Origin: Chloroflexota bacterium
GTDB taxonomy: Bacteria > Chloroflexota > Anaerolineae > UBA7937 > B3-Chlor
NCBI GenBank assembly: GCA_030603665.1
Contig: JAUVXJ010000020.1
Span: 1 to 55,776 of the forward strand
Length of the DNA: 55,776 nucleotides
Reading direction: 5' to 3'
Positions 30,783 through 40,261 of the stretch are shown here, one piece after another (positions within the stretch are counted from its first letter, which is position 1; each line of letters opens with the position of its first letter). The notes beneath the pieces are model-generated. The model saw only the letters and a program-made list of their open reading frames with translations, searched no databases and had not been told where the DNA came from. A program made the translations under genes and the position numbers.

Positions 30783-32684
30783 GTGCACTTGAGTGACTCG
30801 GCCATAGCCGAAGAGGAAACTGGAGCTAGGATTTTGAGAGAACCGGGATCTGACAGACAGAGTGAAGGTAGACAGGGACCCGCCGCTAGCCCACGGGGCA
30901 CACCCCTTGTGCGTGCGCTGCGGTTCCTCTCTGGATACAAATGGGAGACTATCGGTGCATTCATCGGTCTTGTGCTGAGCACGGCCGGTACCCTCGTCGT
31001 GCCTCGGTTGACCCAGATCGTCATCGACCAGGGCATCACTCTAGGAGCGATGAGGGTCATCGTTTGGGGAGCCGTGGGCATTGTGATAGCGGCCGTCCTG
31101 GCTGCGGCGTTCACGTATCTGAGGGGGTATCTGGCTGCTAGGGCATCGCAGGGCGTGGCCTACGATCTGCGGAACGTATTGTACGCCCACATCCAGACGC
31201 TCTCCTTTGGCTATCACGATCGGGCGCAGACTGGACAACTACTTACACGGGCGACGAGCGATGTGGAGCTAGTGCGGACCTTCATCAGCACGGGCCTGGT
31301 GCAACTGTTCAGCGCCTTGCTGATGATGTTAGGCAGCCTGGTCTTGCTCTTGAGCACCAACTGGCAGTTGACGCTGTTGACCCTCCCAGTGATACTACTG
31401 GTGTTGGGAGTGTTCGGCTTCTTCGCGGGCAAGGGGCGCCCGCTGTTCACCATAGTTCAGCAGAAACTGGGGCGACTCAATACCATTCTCCAAGAGAATC
31501 TGGCAGGCATCAGGGTCGTGAAGGCGTTTGCTCGCGAACCCTGGGAGAGAGAACGCTTCGGCGAGAGCAACCTGGAGTTGCGCGACGCCAATCTTCGCGT
31601 GATGCGTATGTTCGCCGTGGTCATGCCCCTCATTTTCACTCTTGCCAACCTCGGTACCCTCACCGTTGTCTGGGGAGGTGGCTACCAGTTCATCGCTGGT
31701 CATCTGACCATCGGCGAGCTGGTGGCTTTCCAGAGCTACCTGATGATGACCATGTTCCCGATCATCATGCTGGGTATGATCATCATGGCGGTAGCCCAGG
31801 CGGGCGCCGGTGCGCAGCGCATATTCGAGATCCTGGATACGCAGATAGAGGTCACCGACAGGCCGGGGGCCGGAGATCTGCCGGCCATTGAGGGGCGAGT
31901 GGAGTTTGAGGAGGTCACCTTTCGTTACTTCAAGGAGCACGATCCGGTGCTGAACGGCGTCAGCCTCGTAGCCGAGCCTGGGGAGACCGTGGCGCTATTC
32001 GGGGCCACTGGCTCGGGCAAGAGTACGATCATCAATCTCATTCCCCGGTTCTACGATGTGTCTGAGGGCAGAGTAACAGTGGATGGTCACGATGTACGCG
32101 ATGTGACGCTCCATTCGCTGCGTCGCCAGATCGGCATCGTGTTGCAGGAAACAACTCTTTTCGGAGGTACTATCCGGGAGAATATCGCCTATGGCAGGCC
32201 AGATGCCTCCGAAGAGGAGACCGTCGCAGCAGCCAAAGCAGCGGAGGCGCACGACTTCATCCTCGGTTTTCCGGAGGGGTACGACACGTCGGTGGGCGAG
32301 CGGGGAGTGACCCTCTCCGGTGGCCAGAAGCAGCGCATCGCCATTGCCCGGGCGCTGCTCATCGATCCACGTATTCTTATCCTGGACGATAGCACCAGCA
32401 GCGTGGATATCGAGACCGAGTTGAGGATGCGGCAGGCCCTGGAACGACTGCGCCGTGGTCGGACCAGCTTCATCATCGCGCAACGAATCAGCACGGTTCA
32501 GCACGCGGACAAGGTTGTGGTGCTGGAGGGCGGTCGCGTGGTAGCGCAGGGCACGCACGATGAGCTGATCCGCGACAGTGCGATCTACACCGAGATCTAC
32601 CGCTCTCAGCTACAAGATGACCGCGAACTGCTACCGGAGGTGGTTGCTGTCGCGGGAGCTGAAGCAGGGGAGGAGGTGTCCTGA
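30783..32684 (+). CDS. ABC exporter half, degenerate-site subunit
   Basis: 633 residues. A six-helix exporter membrane domain (about 60-345) precedes an NBD with Walker A GATGSGKST, signature LSGGQKQR and Walker B ILILDDSTSSVD. The catalytic glutamate is replaced by aspartate (LDDS in place of LDEA), and the switch histidine by glutamine (IIAQRIST). This is the pattern of the noncatalytic half of heterodimeric exporters such as TM287/288, LmrCD and BmrCD. The stop overlaps the next start (ATGA at 32684), with GGAGGAGG before it. Confidence 0.92.
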   Translation: MHLSDSAIAEEETGARILREPGSDRQSEGRQGPAASPRGTPLVRALRFLSGYKWETIGAFIGLVLSTAGTLVVPRLTQIVIDQGITLGAMRVIVWGAVGIVIAAVLAAAFTYLRGYLAARASQGVAYDLRNVLYAHIQTLSFGYHDRAQTGQLLTRATSDVELVRTFISTGLVQLFSALLMMLGSLVLLLSTNWQLTLLTLPVILLVLGVFGFFAGKGRPLFTIVQQKLGRLNTILQENLAGIRVVKAFAREPWERERFGESNLELRDANLRVMRMFAVVMPLIFTLANLGTLTVVWGGGYQFIAGHLTIGELVAFQSYLMMTMFPIIMLGMIIMAVAQAGAGAQRIFEILDTQIEVTDRPGAGDLPAIEGRVEFEEVTFRYFKEHDPVLNGVSLVAEPGETVALFGATGSGKSTIINLIPRFYDVSEGRVTVDGHDVRDVTLHSLRRQIGIVLQETTLFGGTIRENIAYGRPDASEEETVAAAKAAEAHDFILGFPEGYDTSVGERGVTLSGGQKQRIAIARALLIDPRILILDDSTSSVDIETELRMRQALERLRRGRTSFIIAQRISTVQHADKVVVLEGGRVVAQGTHDELIRDSAIYTEIYRSQLQDDRELLPEVVAVAGAEAGEEVS

Positions 32685-34510
32685 TGTTCCATGGTCCAGG
32701 GCGTGGCCTCAGCCGAGAGGTAGAAAAGGCCAGCGACTTTCGAAGTACACTGCGCCGACTTTTGGGTTATCTTCGGCCCTACGCCGGACAGATTTCTATC
32801 GCGGCAGTACTTGTCCTGATCAACACGACGCTGACCGTGGCAGCTCCGGGGCTCATCGGCAGGGCGGTGGACCTTCTCTGGCAGTTCTTCAACGGAGAGA
32901 TGGAGAGCGCTGTAGCGATCAGCGGTCTGAATCGCACCATGCTCTTGCTGCTCGGCGCTTACGCAGGCGGCTGGGTGGCCCTTATGGGCAGTATGTGGGT
33001 GATGGTCAAGGTTGGTCAGAACGTACTGTATCAGCTTCGGGGTCAGATCTTTGCCAAGATTCAGGAACTGTCCTTGGGCTTCTTCGACCAGCACGAGGCG
33101 GGTGATTTGATGTCGCGGTTGACCAACGACACGGACGTCATCAACCAGGTTCTGACTATGGGGCTCACCCGGATGTTCAGCAGCGCTATGACACTGGTGG
33201 GCATCCTGCTGGCCATGCTGGTCTTGAACTGGCGATTAGCTCTGGTCAGTTTCAGTGTGCTTCCCATCATGGTTCTCAGCACTGTCTTCTTCTCTGGTCG
33301 AGCGCGCCGTGCCTTTCGCGTGACTCGCAAGACCATCGGTGGCGTCAGTGCGGAACTGGAGGAGAACATCGCCGGAGTCAAGGTAGCCCAGGCCTTCAGC
33401 AGGGAGCAGGCGAACGTCGAGGCCTTCCGAGAGGTCAGCGCGGCGAACCGGGATGCCAACGTAACGGCGGAATCGATTACCGCTGCTTTCGCACCTACTC
33501 TGGACGTACTGGCAACGGTAGGGGTGGCGATAGTGGTGGGTTACGGGGGATATCTGGTACTGAATGGCCAGGCCACCGTTGGGGTCATCGTGGCCTTTGT
33601 GCAGTATGTCCGCCGATTCTTTGAACCGGTGCGAGCCATCTCCATGATCTGGGCCGGCCTCCAGTCGGCCATCGCTGGCGCCGAGCGTATCTTCGAGCTG
33701 CTGGATACGCCGCCTTCCATCGTTGACGCGCCAGACGCCCTTGGACTGCCTGCTATCGAAGGTCGCATCACCTTCGAGGAGGTCTGCTTCGAGTACAAGC
33801 CCGGTGAGCCGGTATTGGAGGATGTAAACCTGGTCGCGGAGCCGGGCCAGACTGTGGCGTTGGTGGGGCCCACCGGGACTGGCAAGACGACGATGGTGAA
33901 CCTCATCGGCCGATTCTACGACGTTTGTGGCGGCCGGGTGACGGTAGACGGGCATGACGTGCGCCAGGTATCTCGTGCTAACCTGCGAGCCCAAATGGGC
34001 ATCGTGCTACAGGACACATTCCTTTTCGCGGGTACTGTGATGGAGAACATCCGCTACGGCCGATTGGACGCCAGCGACGAGGAAGTGATGGAGGCGGCCA
34101 AGCTGGCCAACGCCCACGATTTCATCATGCGCATGCCAGAGGGGTATGAGGCAGAGCTTACCGAGCAGGGCAGCAACCTAAGCCAAGGTCAAAGGCAGCT
34201 GGTCTCCATCGCACGAGCAGTGCTCGCCAGACCGCGCATCCTGATTTTGGATGAAGCGACCTCAAGCGTAGACACGCGCACCGAACTTCTCATCCAGAGC
34301 GCGTTGCGCGAGCTGCTGCATGGACGGACTAGCTTCGTCATCGCCCACCGGCTGAGCACGATTCGAGATGCCGACCAGGTTATCTTCATTGAGAACGGTC
34401 GGATTGCGGAGCGAGGCACCCACGAGGAGTTGCTGGCGATGCAGGGCCTGTACCATGATCTATATATGAGCCAGTTCGAGTCGGAGGTGGAGGCTGAGCA
34501 GGTGGAGTAG
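32684..34510 (+). CDS. ABC exporter half, catalytic subunit
   Basis: 608 residues. The exporter membrane domain (about 30-320) is followed by an NBD with Walker A GPTGTGKTT, Walker B ILILDEATSSVD with an intact glutamate, and VIAHRLST with the histidine. The signature is LSQGQRQ in place of LSGGQ, the complementary defect of heterodimeric exporters. Together with its neighbour it forms one canonical and one degenerate ATP site, expected to export lipophilic drugs or lipids. Regulated by the MarR protein two genes upstream. Confidence 0.92.
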   Translation: MFHGPGRGLSREVEKASDFRSTLRRLLGYLRPYAGQISIAAVLVLINTTLTVAAPGLIGRAVDLLWQFFNGEMESAVAISGLNRTMLLLLGAYAGGWVALMGSMWVMVKVGQNVLYQLRGQIFAKIQELSLGFFDQHEAGDLMSRLTNDTDVINQVLTMGLTRMFSSAMTLVGILLAMLVLNWRLALVSFSVLPIMVLSTVFFSGRARRAFRVTRKTIGGVSAELEENIAGVKVAQAFSREQANVEAFREVSAANRDANVTAESITAAFAPTLDVLATVGVAIVVGYGGYLVLNGQATVGVIVAFVQYVRRFFEPVRAISMIWAGLQSAIAGAERIFELLDTPPSIVDAPDALGLPAIEGRITFEEVCFEYKPGEPVLEDVNLVAEPGQTVALVGPTGTGKTTMVNLIGRFYDVCGGRVTVDGHDVRQVSRANLRAQMGIVLQDTFLFAGTVMENIRYGRLDASDEEVMEAAKLANAHDFIMRMPEGYEAELTEQGSNLSQGQRQLVSIARAVLARPRILILDEATSSVDTRTELLIQSALRELLHGRTSFVIAHRLSTIRDADQVIFIENGRIAERGTHEELLAMQGLYHDLYMSQFESEVEAEQVE

Positions 34511-34629
34511 CGGAGGTACAGGGAGTGCCGGCTCCCGTGTAAGGCCGGAGGGCACCTCAGCGGACATGTGGCCGGCGGGCCGCGTTAGGACCTTTGCAGA
34601 ACGGAGCGCCTCGTTGGCGAGAGGAAGTG

Positions 34630-35103
34630 ATGAAGGAACGGGCGATCCAGGATCAGTTCCGGAGGAACAATCACTGTTGGGGCTGTGGGCAGTCCAACGA
34701 CCACGGTCTCAAGATCAAGAGCTACTGGCTGGGCAACGAAGCTGTGGGTACCTGGCAGCCTGAAGAGTATCACGCTGCCGGCCCACAGAACGTGGTCAAC
34801 GGTGGGATCATAGCGACTTTGATCGATTGCCACGGAGCTTGCACGGCCATGGCCGCGGCCTACCAGGCCGAAGGCCGGGAGATAGGCAGCGAGCCGAACA
34901 TCTGGTGCGCCACCGCGTCTCTACAGGTTACCTATCTGCGTCCCACACCATTGGGTCAGCCGATCTCCTTGCGAGGAATCGTCAAGGATATGGGAGAGAG
35001 GAAGATAGTCGTCACCTGCTCAGTGTCCGCCGAAGGGGAGGAGTGCGCACGGGGAGAGGTCGTCGCCGTGCGGGTCCCGCCCGAATGGGCTGAGGGCGAT
35101 TAG
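34630..35103 (+). CDS. PaaI-like hotdog thioesterase
   Basis: 157 residues from ATG 34630 with GAGAGGAAG upstream. It begins with FRRNNHCWGCGQSNDHGL, the CWGCG opening of a PaaI/YbgC-type subgroup, followed by AAGPQNVVNGGIIATLIDCHGACTA (hotdog helix) and VTYLRPTPLGQPISLRG. Probably hydrolyses an acyl-CoA thioester; substrate unknown. The acetyltransferase gene starts 11 bases after it, so the two are probably co-transcribed. Confidence 0.82.
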   Translation: MKERAIQDQFRRNNHCWGCGQSNDHGLKIKSYWLGNEAVGTWQPEEYHAAGPQNVVNGGIIATLIDCHGACTAMAAAYQAEGREIGSEPNIWCATASLQVTYLRPTPLGQPISLRGIVKDMGERKIVVTCSVSAEGEECARGEVVAVRVPPEWAEGD

Positions 35104-35114
35104 TCTACCTTTCG

Positions 35115-35945
35115 ATGGATCTATCAGCAGAGGCGCTGGCAGCAGCAATCGAGGCCAACATCATACAGCGGGCGCGCGACATCGCATCGCGCTCGCCTCA
35201 CATGGAACTCCACGACAGGCCTGACACCCTCTGGATCTCCTCCCACATCGCCCATCCCTACCTCAATCGCGTGTTCCGGGCTCGATTCCCCGCAGGAGCG
35301 GTGCATCAAGGGATTGAGGCGATCCTGGACGAGTTTGGGACACCTGAGATGCCAGTGAGCTGGCTTGTGGGTCCATCTTCCACCCCTCCAGATCTGGGGA
35401 ACCATCTGCAAGATGCTGGCCTCGTACGTCTCGAAGAGGAGACCGGTATGGCGTTGGACCTGCATCTCTTGCGACAGGACCTCGATGCGGCAGAGGGATT
35501 GGCCATTGATCGCGTCTCCGATGGTGAGAAGCTTCGAACCTGGGTGGATATCGTAGCCCACAGCTTTGACCTCCCCAACGAGGTGGGATCCGTGCTCTTC
35601 AACGTCTACGGCAGAGCTGGTTTCGGGCGCGAGGTCCCCTGGCGACTGTTCCTGGGTTCCCTGCACGCCGAGCCGGTGGGCGCTTCGCAGCTGCATATGG
35701 AGCCTGAAGTGGCAGGGATCTACCATCTGGCCACCATACCTGAGGCGCGCGGACGCGGAGTGGGCACGGCAATGACTCTCGCCGCGCTGTGTGAAGCGCA
35801 CGCTCTGGGGCTGCGCACAGCGGTGCTTCGAGCGGCGCGGGTAGCTGTCGGACTGTATCGCGGATTGGGATTCGAGGAGTACTGTAGATTCGGCAGGTAT
35901 CTGCAGCGGCAGGGAGGGAACCAGGCCAAGAGGGGCCGACGCTGA
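35115..35945 (+). CDS. GNAT-family N-acetyltransferase
   Basis: 276 residues. An N-terminal half without clear motif precedes the GNAT core (about 130-265) with HLATIPEARGRGVGTAMTLAA, the R-x-x-G-x-G/A acetyl-CoA loop, and LYRGLGFEEY at the end. Such two-part GNATs often acetylate small molecules or antibiotics. Follows the thioesterase by 11 bases. Confidence 0.85.
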   Translation: MDLSAEALAAAIEANIIQRARDIASRSPHMELHDRPDTLWISSHIAHPYLNRVFRARFPAGAVHQGIEAILDEFGTPEMPVSWLVGPSSTPPDLGNHLQDAGLVRLEEETGMALDLHLLRQDLDAAEGLAIDRVSDGEKLRTWVDIVAHSFDLPNEVGSVLFNVYGRAGFGREVPWRLFLGSLHAEPVGASQLHMEPEVAGIYHLATIPEARGRGVGTAMTLAALCEAHALGLRTAVLRAARVAVGLYRGLGFEEYCRFGRYLQRQGGNQAKRGRR

Positions 35946-36137
35946 CAGAATGGCCTGCGATCTAGCGGCCTTAGAGAGTAGAGTCGGAGACGGCGCAGTT
36001 CCGGCCCCATGCGATGTCGAGAGAGGTCCAGAGGCATGGTCCGTAGGGGAGTTCAAGAGAGCCTGAGGCGTGCGCTGCGCCAGCGCCGCGGGTGGCGATG
36101 CCAGCGCCGAAGACTGCGGGGAATCAAACCCGATTCT

Positions 36138-36146
36138 TGGTATAAT
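36138..36146 (+). promoter_or_regulatory. Extended -10 ahead of the RdhA-like genes
   Basis: TGG-TATAAT at 36138-36146 without a clear -35, 72 bases before the first RdhA-like start; the leader ends with GAAGGAGG. Likely drives the first of the four genes, perhaps more. The 272-base spacer (35946-36217) holds no gene. Confidence 0.5.
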
Positions 36147-36217
36147 CTCATGCATTGCCAGCCGCTTGAAGATACCGCGAACCGGCGTGGCGGCGGTTTG
36201 TACTGAAGGAGGTATGT

Positions 36218-37429
36218 ATGCTGGAAGGAAAGGCACCCCGGGGACAGTTGGGTCCGTATCCACTGGAGCGACTGAAGAGGGTTGACAAGCCCACCACCTA
36301 CATCGGCCCCAACGTACAGAGGGTGAGCGAGTATGACGCCGGGTTCTTGAAGGCCGGGAGAGGCGAGTACGGACCGCGCTTGAAGGCCGAAGCGTCTCGG
36401 TTCGTGTCGAAGGAGCCCGTGGCAGCTGCCATGTCTCAGATGCTACAGGGCTTGCGTGAGTTGGAGCTCGTTCCGGTCTATCCAACCCTGGCTCCAATAC
36501 CAGAGGATGCGAGCGCCCAGTCGCGACACATCAAGGCCTTGGGGTACTTCCTGAGGTCTGATTGTATAGGCATCTGCGAGCTACCCCAGTACTCCGTGTA
36601 TGCTGCTGACAGAGAAGATCGACCGGTGGAGCTGGATCACAAGTACGCCATCGTATTCCTCATCGACCAGGGTTGGCGCACCTTCAACGGCGCTCTGGGC
36701 AGTGACTGGATCAGCGGCGCGCAGAGCATGAAGAGTTACTCCACCAGTGGGTTCATCGCCACAGTGGTGGCCAACTACATCAGGCGGCTGGGGTACGAGG
36801 CAGAGCCCCACTTCTCGGGCCATTACAAGGTACTGATGCCTCCCTTGGTCATGTTGTCTGGCCTAGGAGAGATATCGAGGTTTGGGGGTACCATTCTCAA
36901 TCCCTTCCTTGGGCCGCGGTTCAAGGCGTCCGCAGTGACCACCAACCTGCCTCTCGAGCCTGACAAGCCGATAGACTTCGGGCTTCGCCACTACTGCCAG
37001 GTGTGCAAGAAGTGTGCGAGGGAGTGTCCCTCCCAGTCCATCTCCTATAGTGACGAGATGATCATCTACAACGACCATGAGACGTATGAGTTAGACGTCA
37101 AAGGTTGCACTCGGATGAGGGTCGGGAACCCTGCCGGAGCGTCGTGTGGCCGGTGCATCAGGGTGTGTCCGTGGAACAAGCCGTACGAGGGTATCCATAA
37201 GCTGGTGGAGTGGACGCTGGAGCGCGCGTCACTCTCGCATCGTTTTTCGGTGTGGATGGACGATTTGCTGGGATATGGCCGCCAGAACATCGAAGACAAG
37301 TGGTGGTATGATCTGGAGGAGGTTGAGGGCATCTTCCAAGTCCCCGAGAAGGTGGGCGCGGTGGTCAAGAGCAGCCCGTTGGCCGAGAGGAAGGAAGTGC
37401 TGGCGGTGGAGGAGGACGACTCGCTCTAG
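36218..37429 (+). CDS. RdhA-like reductive dehalogenase homologue 1
   Basis: 403 residues from ATG 36218, with GAAGGAGG six bases upstream. Cluster motifs are those of RdhA: C-x2-C-x2-C-x3-CP (CQVCKKCARECP) and C-x12-C-x2-C-x3-CP (CTRMRV ... CGRCIRVCP). The central block has TTNLPLEPDKPIDFG, the RdhA 'DLPL-x-x-DKPID' signature, and NYIRRLGYEAEPH. Expected cofactors are a corrinoid and two 4Fe-4S clusters. There is no Tat signal, no adjacent rdhB anchor and no rdh regulator, so this is a soluble cytoplasmic homologue of unproven substrate. Family membership is clear; dehalogenation of organohalides is inference. It is the first of four tandem paralogues. Confidence 0.85.
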   Translation: MLEGKAPRGQLGPYPLERLKRVDKPTTYIGPNVQRVSEYDAGFLKAGRGEYGPRLKAEASRFVSKEPVAAAMSQMLQGLRELELVPVYPTLAPIPEDASAQSRHIKALGYFLRSDCIGICELPQYSVYAADREDRPVELDHKYAIVFLIDQGWRTFNGALGSDWISGAQSMKSYSTSGFIATVVANYIRRLGYEAEPHFSGHYKVLMPPLVMLSGLGEISRFGGTILNPFLGPRFKASAVTTNLPLEPDKPIDFGLRHYCQVCKKCARECPSQSISYSDEMIIYNDHETYELDVKGCTRMRVGNPAGASCGRCIRVCPWNKPYEGIHKLVEWTLERASLSHRFSVWMDDLLGYGRQNIEDKWWYDLEEVEGIFQVPEKVGAVVKSSPLAERKEVLAVEEDDSL

Positions 37430-37550
37430 GGACGAAACCGGGGATCTTTTGCAGGTGGAAGGCCAAGCGGCGGGAGGCAAGAGGGTCTTGCCCGCTCAAC
37501 GGGAGAATTGGTGATCGGAGTAGCGAGACTCAATACCGAAGGAGGCATGC

Positions 37551-38762
37551 ATGCTCGAGGGAAGAGCACCTGAGGGACAGCTGGGACACTATCCCTTGGA
37601 GCGACTGAAGAGGGTTGACAAGCCCACCACCTACGTTGGTCCCAACGTGCAGAGGGTGAGCGAGCACGATTCAGGGTTCTTGAAGCTCAGGAGGGGCGAG
37701 TACGGCCCTCGGCTGAAGGCGGGGGGTTCACGGTCCGTATCGAAGGAACCTGTCGGAGCGGCCATAGCGCAGATGATACGGGGCTTGCGTGAGATGACCC
37801 CCGTGGATGTCTATCCGAACCTGGCTCCCATACCGAAGGACCCGGCTGCCCAGTCGCGGCATATCAAGGGCTTGGGGTACTTCCTGAGAGCAGACTGCAT
37901 AGGTATCTGCGAGTTGCCCCAGTATGCCGTGTACGCCTCGGATGGAGACGAGCGTCCGATAGAGCTGGATCACAAGTACGCCATCGTGTTCTTAATCGAC
38001 CAGGGTTGGCGTACATTCAATGGTGCTCTGGGAAGCGATTGGATCAGTGGCGCGCAGAGTATGAAGAGCTACTCCACCAGTGGATTCATCGCCACGGTGG
38101 TGGCCAACTACATCAGGCGGCTGGGGTACGAGGCAGAGCCCCACTTCTCGGGCCACTACAAAGTGTTGATGCCTCCCTTGGTCATGTTGTCAGGCCTAGG
38201 AGAGATGTCGAGGTTTGGGGGTACCATTCTCAACCCCTTCCTGGGGCCACGCTTCAAGACGTCGGCGGTGACCACCAACCTGCCTCTTGAGCCTGACAAA
38301 CCGATAGACTTCGGTCTTCAGCACTACTGCCAGGTGTGCAAGAAGTGTGCAAGGGAATGCCCATCACAAGCCATCCCGTACAGCGACGAGATGATCATCT
38401 ACAACGACTACGAGACGTACGAGCTAGACGTGGAGGCATGTACACGGATGAGAGTTGGAAACCCTGCCGGAGCGATGTGTGGTCGCTGCATCAAGGTGTG
38501 CCCGTGGAACAAGCCGTACGAGGGTATCCACAAGCTGGTGGAATGGACGCTGGAGCGCGTGTCTCTTTCGCATCGTTTCTCGGTGTGGATGGACGATCTG
38601 CTGGGATATGGCCGCCAGAACATTGAAGACAAGTGGTGGTACGACCTGGAGGAGGTGGAGGGCATCTTCCAGGTTCCCGAGAAGGTCGGCGCGGTGGTCA
38701 AGAGCAGTCCGTTGGCCCAGAAGAAGGAAGTGCTAGCCGTGGAGGAGGACGACTCGGAGTAG
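37551..38762 (+). CDS. RdhA-like reductive dehalogenase homologue 2
   Basis: 403 residues from ATG 37551 (GAAGGAGGC upstream). Same cluster motifs: CQVCKKCARECP and CTRMRV ... CGRCIKVCP. The central DNA is nearly identical to homologue 1, including RRLGYEAEPHFSGHYK and SGLGEMSRFGGTIL. The last ~300 bases and the C-terminus VKSSPLAQKKEVLAVEEDDSE match homologue 3 instead. The leader (GGAGTAGCGAGACTC, then GAAGGAGGCAT) is shared with homologue 3. No Tat signal. No terminator is visible between it and its neighbours. Confidence 0.85.
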   Translation: MLEGRAPEGQLGHYPLERLKRVDKPTTYVGPNVQRVSEHDSGFLKLRRGEYGPRLKAGGSRSVSKEPVGAAIAQMIRGLREMTPVDVYPNLAPIPKDPAAQSRHIKGLGYFLRADCIGICELPQYAVYASDGDERPIELDHKYAIVFLIDQGWRTFNGALGSDWISGAQSMKSYSTSGFIATVVANYIRRLGYEAEPHFSGHYKVLMPPLVMLSGLGEMSRFGGTILNPFLGPRFKTSAVTTNLPLEPDKPIDFGLQHYCQVCKKCARECPSQAIPYSDEMIIYNDYETYELDVEACTRMRVGNPAGAMCGRCIKVCPWNKPYEGIHKLVEWTLERVSLSHRFSVWMDDLLGYGRQNIEDKWWYDLEEVEGIFQVPEKVGAVVKSSPLAQKKEVLAVEEDDSE

Positions 38763-38990
38763 GGACGTGGTCTGGCCGGTGGCGTCGCGTTCTTTCCCTG
38801 GTCGCGGTGTGCTGAAGGATGCCACGAACGGTTTTGACCCGAGAACGAAGGACGAGACCGGCAATCCCTGCCGGGTGGGATTCCAAACGGCGGGACGGAA
38901 GAGGTTGTTGGGCGCGGCGGACAGGTGATGTCGGTCCCACAGAAGGATTGGTGTTCGGAGTAGCGAGACTCGATACCGAAGGAGGCATAC

Positions 38991-40202
38991 GTGCTAGAGG
39001 GAAGAGCACCCAAGGGACAGTTGGGACACTATCCCTTGGAGCGACTGAAGAGGGTTGACAAACCCACCACATACGTTGGTCCCAACGCGCAGAGGGTCAG
39101 CGAGCGCCAAGCGGGATTCATCAAAGCTTCGTTGGGAGAGTACGGACCCCGCCTACAAGCTGAAGCTGCTCGCTTCATCTCGAAAGAGCCCGTGGGAGCG
39201 TCATTGACGAAGATGATACAGGACCTGGGGAGCCTGTCCCCGGTAGATGTCTATCCCAAAGCAGCCCCGATACCTCAGGATCTGGCCGCCCAGTCGCGAC
39301 ACATCAAAGCGTTGGGGTACTTCCTCAGGGCAGACTGTATAGGTATCTGCGAGCTACCACAGTATGCCGTATATACAGAGGATAGAGAAGGTCGACCGGT
39401 AGAGCTGGATCACAAGTACGCCATCGTATTCCTCATCGACCAGGGGTGGCGCACGTTCAATGGTGGTTTGGGAAGCGATTGGATCAGTGGCGCACAGAGT
39501 ATGAAGAGCTACTCCACCGGTGGGTTCATGGCCACGGTGATGGCCAACTATATCAGGCGGCTGGGATACGAGGCGAAGCCCCATTTCTCGGACCACTACA
39601 AGGTGCTCATGCCGCCCCTGGTGCTCATGTCAGGGTTAGGGGAGATGTCACGGTTTGGAAACACGGTGCTTAACCCCTTCCTTGGCCCGAGGTTCAAGGC
39701 GTCAGCGGTGACCACAAACCTGCCCCTGGAGCCAGACAAGCCCATAGATTTCGGTCTGCAGCACTACTGCAAGGTGTGCAAGAAGTGTGCGAGGGAGTGC
39801 CCATCACAAGCCATCTCCCACAGCGACGAGATGATCGTCCACAACGACCACGAGACGTACGAGCTAGACGTGGAGGCGTGTACGCGGATGAGGGTCGGGA
39901 ACCCGGCCGGGTCGTCGTGTGGCCGCTGCATCAAGGTGTGCCCGTGGAACAAGCCGTACGAGGGTATCCATAAGTTGGTGGAATGGACGCTGGAGCGCGC
40001 GTCTCTTTCGCATCGTTTCTCAGTGTGGATGGACGATCTGCTGGGATATGGCCGCCAGAACATTGAAGACAAGTGGTGGTACGACCTGGAAGAGATTGAG
40101 GGCATCTTTCAGGTACCCGAGAAGGTCGGCGCGGTGGTCAAGAGCAGCCCGTTGGCCCAGAAGAAGGAAGTGCTAGCCGTGGAGGAGGACGACTCGGAGT
40201 AG
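38991..40202 (+). CDS. RdhA-like reductive dehalogenase homologue 3
   Basis: 403 residues from GTG 38991 (GAAGGAGGC upstream). Cluster motifs CKVCKKCARECP and CTRMRV ... CGRCIKVCP. The N-terminal third and centre are closer to homologue 4 (SERQAGFIKA; GEMSRFGNTVLNPF), while the 3' end and the 5' leader match homologue 2, so the gene looks mosaic. Length and composition are otherwise as homologues 1 and 2. The substrate is unknown. It follows a 228-base spacer with no gene. Confidence 0.85.
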   Translation: MLEGRAPKGQLGHYPLERLKRVDKPTTYVGPNAQRVSERQAGFIKASLGEYGPRLQAEAARFISKEPVGASLTKMIQDLGSLSPVDVYPKAAPIPQDLAAQSRHIKALGYFLRADCIGICELPQYAVYTEDREGRPVELDHKYAIVFLIDQGWRTFNGGLGSDWISGAQSMKSYSTGGFMATVMANYIRRLGYEAKPHFSDHYKVLMPPLVLMSGLGEMSRFGNTVLNPFLGPRFKASAVTTNLPLEPDKPIDFGLQHYCKVCKKCARECPSQAISHSDEMIVHNDHETYELDVEACTRMRVGNPAGSSCGRCIKVCPWNKPYEGIHKLVEWTLERASLSHRFSVWMDDLLGYGRQNIEDKWWYDLEEIEGIFQVPEKVGAVVKSSPLAQKKEVLAVEEDDSE

Positions 40203-40232
40203 GGACGTAGGGCGGCAACTCACATGCGCATC

Positions 40233-40261
40233 CTGAGTAGACCGATAGTCGTATCGAAGGA
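40233..40261 (+). repeat. REP-like hairpin element, single copy
   Basis: CTGAGTAG (40233-40240), a short variable tip with GAC/GTC pairing, and CGTATCGAAGGA (40250-40261). The flanking octamer and dodecamer are identical to those of the forward copy at 5617-5645. It lies between RdhA-like genes 3 and 4. Confidence 0.6.

Noticed and set aside
36100..36217. A cobalamin riboswitch before the corrinoid-dependent genes
   Set aside because: No B12-box (GCCACTG-like) or long structured leader is visible; the leader is only about 70 bases after the -10.
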